NCBI GenBank assembly: GCA_026785745.1 | Contig: JAJAZO010000452.1 | Location: 1-13,857 of the forward strand | From: Chitinophagaceae bacterium | Lineage (GTDB): Bacteria; Bacteroidota; Bacteroidia; Chitinophagales; Chitinophagaceae | DNA: 13,857 bases | Direction: 5' to 3' | Shown here: piece by piece, positions 12,610 through 13,857 of the stretch | Numbering within the stretch: position 1 is the first letter of the stretch | Layout of the letters: every line of letters starts with the position of its first letter | Notes under the pieces: model-generated | What the model was told of the DNA's origin: nothing | The model's input: only the letters and a program-made list of their open reading frames with translations | Databases searched by the model: none | Translations under genes and position numbers: made by a program

Positions 12610-13608
12610 TCATGGTACATTGATTTGTCTCAATACATCTTCAATCACATCCTCCACTTTTACATTCTCTGCCTCCGCTTCATAGGTAAGACCGATACGA
12701 TGTCGTAAAACATCTTTGCAAATACTTCTTACATCTTCCGGAATTACAAAACCCCGTTTATTTAAAAAAGCCTGTGCTTTGGATGCCAATCCTAAATTGA
12801 TACTTCCCCTTGGTGAAGCACCGTAAGAAATAAGAGGCTTTAATTTTTCTAATTTGTATTGATGAGGGTTCCGGGTTGCAAAAACTATATCGAGAATATA
12901 CTGCTCTATTTTTTCATCCATATATATCTGCCTGGTCAAATCTTTAGCGTTAATCACTTCCTGAATAGATACCACTTGTTTAATTGTTGCAAAATCTCCC
13001 TGTATATTTTGGCGGAGAATCAATTGCTCCTCATTCATCTTTGGATAGTCCACAACTACTTTCATGATGAACCTATCCACCTGTGCTTCTGGCAATGGAT
13101 AGGTTCCTTCCTGTTCCAACGGATTTTGTGTAGCCAGCACTAAAAAAGGTTCATCCAATTTATAAGTGCTGTCGCCAATTGTTACTTGCCTTTCCTGCAT
13201 GGCTTCCAGCAAAGCACTCTGCACTTTAGCCGGTGCCCTGTTTATTTCATCTGCTAATATAAAATTGCCGAAGATGGGACCCTTGCGAACGATAAATTCA
13301 CCCTTCTGCTGATTGTATATTAATGTTCCAATTACATCAGCCGGCAACAGATCCGGCGTAAATTGAATACGGCTGAACTTAGCATGGATAGACTGCGCCA
13401 GTGATTTAATAGTTAAGGTTTTTGCCAACCCCGGCACTCCTTCCAGCAGCACATGTCCATTACTTAGCAGGCCGATTAATAGCCTGTCCAGCATGTGGCT
13501 TTGCCCGATTATTACATGGCCAATTTCTTCTCTCAATTTATCGGTAAACTGCCCGGCATGGCTGATTCTTTCATTCAACTGCCGGATATCTTCTGCGGTT
13601 TTAAGCAT
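12610..13608 (-). CDS. MoxR-family AAA+ ATPase
   Basis: The 332-residue protein is a soluble AAA+ ATPase of the MoxR type. Walker A is GVPGLAKT (57-64), Walker B ends in Asp120-Glu121 (FILADEINRAP), sensor 1 is ATQNP with Asn162, the VDRF motif supplies Arg179, and GASPRGS is the sensor 2 region. A C-terminal helical lid domain follows (about 255-332). MoxR proteins act as chaperone-like remodelers together with vWA and DUF58 proteins coded downstream, here DUF58, BatD-like and BatA. The ATG at 13608 (MLKTAEDIRQLNERISHAGQ) is the family start. It is the first gene of the operon, divergent from a lipoprotein gene; a TATTTTG element in the 155-base upstream region could be a -7 box with a one-base-short spacing. 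Confidence 0.95.
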   Translation of the reverse strand: MLKTAEDIRQLNERISHAGQFTDKLREEIGHVIIGQSHMLDRLLIGLLSNGHVLLEGVPGLAKTLTIKSLAQSIHAKFSRIQFTPDLLPADVIGTLIYNQQKGEFIVRKGPIFGNFILADEINRAPAKVQSALLEAMQERQVTIGDSTYKLDEPFLVLATQNPLEQEGTYPLPEAQVDRFIMKVVVDYPKMNEEQLILRQNIQGDFATIKQVVSIQEVINAKDLTRQIYMDEKIEQYILDIVFATRNPHQYKLEKLKPLISYGASPRGSINLGLASKAQAFLNKRGFVIPEDVRSICKDVLRHRIGLTYEAEAENVKVEDVIEDVLRQINVP

Positions 13609-13648
13609 GGGGAATATTTAAGAGTCACAAAATACGAACTTGCAGTAT

Positions 13649-13678
13649 GCAAATAATTTGCCGTTATTATGAACGGCA
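13649..13678. promoter_or_regulatory. Two overlapping palindromes between divergent moxR and lipoprotein genes
   Basis: GCAAAT-A-ATTTGC (13649-13661) is a perfect 6+1+6 palindrome; TGCCGTT-ATTATG-AACGGCA (13659-13678) is a perfect seven-base stem-loop sharing its last three bases. Both lie within the 155-base intergenic region and could be an operator for one or both genes. No T-run follows on either strand. Confidence 0.35.
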
Positions 13679-13763
13679 GAAAATAACACACTATTTCAAG
13701 GCATTTTACCGTTTTATTCTTTGAAAAAGAATGACTAATTTGCAGCCTAATCCAATTTTAGAT

Positions 13764-13857
13764 ATGAAAAAACAATTCCTCTTATTAAGCACGGTATTTA
13801 TTGCATCTGTTTTCCTTCTTTCTTCCTGCCAGAAAGATGATAACCTGCCTGTAATAA
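13764..13857 (+). CDS. Lipoprotein, N-terminal fragment (runs off right edge)
   Basis: The ATG at 13764 opens MKKQFLLLSTVFIASVFLLS, then SCQKDDNLPVI, to the end of the window. It has a basic start, a long hydrophobic segment and a lipobox LSSC with Cys22 as the lipid-carrying residue. The Gln-Lys-Asp-Asp after the Cys fits export to the outer membrane in Bacteroidota (charged residues after the Cys favour surface or outer-membrane sorting in some members). Only 31 residues are visible, so no function can be given. TAATTTG at 13736-13742, a one-base-short version of the -7 box, stands 21 bases before the start. The gene is divergent from moxR. Confidence 0.8.
   Translation, partial: MKKQFLLLSTVFIASVFLLSSCQKDDNLPVI

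Noticed and set aside
12859..13143. 94-residue plus-strand frame opposite moxR
   Set aside because: Shadow of the well-supported moxR gene on the other strand.
1..13857. CRISPR array, rRNA genes, complete insertion sequence, riboswitch
   Set aside because: No regularly spaced direct repeats, no rRNA segments, no transposase frame and no riboswitch fold that I could recognise.

Overview
The window looks like a chromosomal piece of a Bacteroidota, most likely a member of the Chitinophagaceae or a close relative. The grounds are AT-rich DNA, almost no Shine-Dalgarno sites, a textbook Bacteroidota promoter (TTTG-N19-TATTTTTG) in front of a tRNA gene, lipoprotein signals of the type found in this phylum, a MoxR/DUF58/BatA operon and clusters of short palindromic repeats. 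No homology search was run. Family names rest on motifs read by eye.

Left part (1-1690): the start of a minus-strand exported TPR protein runs off the left edge. Upstream of it on the same strand is a 53-residue, single-helix membrane protein (708-869). A tRNA-Ala(GGC) gene with its own promoter and terminator follows at 997-1070. About 570 bases after its terminator hold decayed DNA: the N-terminal arm of a Bacteroidota tyrosine recombinase with an in-frame stop, joined to a broken MORN/YwqK-like gene. This looks like the scar of an element that once integrated at the tRNA.

Centre (1700-9260): an exported alpha/beta-hydrolase lipoprotein meets, stop codon to stop codon, a minus-strand aldo/keto reductase. 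A divergent small B12-binding protein (methylmalonyl-CoA mutase small-subunit type) carries Cys in place of the last Gly of DxHxxG. Then comes a three-gene set: circularly permuted ATP-grasp, alpha-E (DUF403) and transglutaminase-like protein. This combination is predicted in the literature to be an amidoligase/peptide-handling system with unknown product. The 311 bases between its first two genes are full of palindromic repeats. A convergent rsgA follows; one copy of the same palindrome family lies inside it, in frame, and adds about five residues next to the G3 motif.

Right part (9304-13857): a minus-strand operon runs moxR, DUF58, BatD-like, batA, with very short spacers (5 and 15 bases) except between moxR and DUF58. 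There a 23S rRNA intervening-sequence (S23) four-helix-bundle gene sits between imperfect inverted repeats, like an inserted cassette. MoxR ATPases and the vWA/DUF58 proteins are thought to work together as a chaperone-like or envelope stress module. A divergent lipoprotein begins at the right edge, across a short region with two overlapping palindromes.
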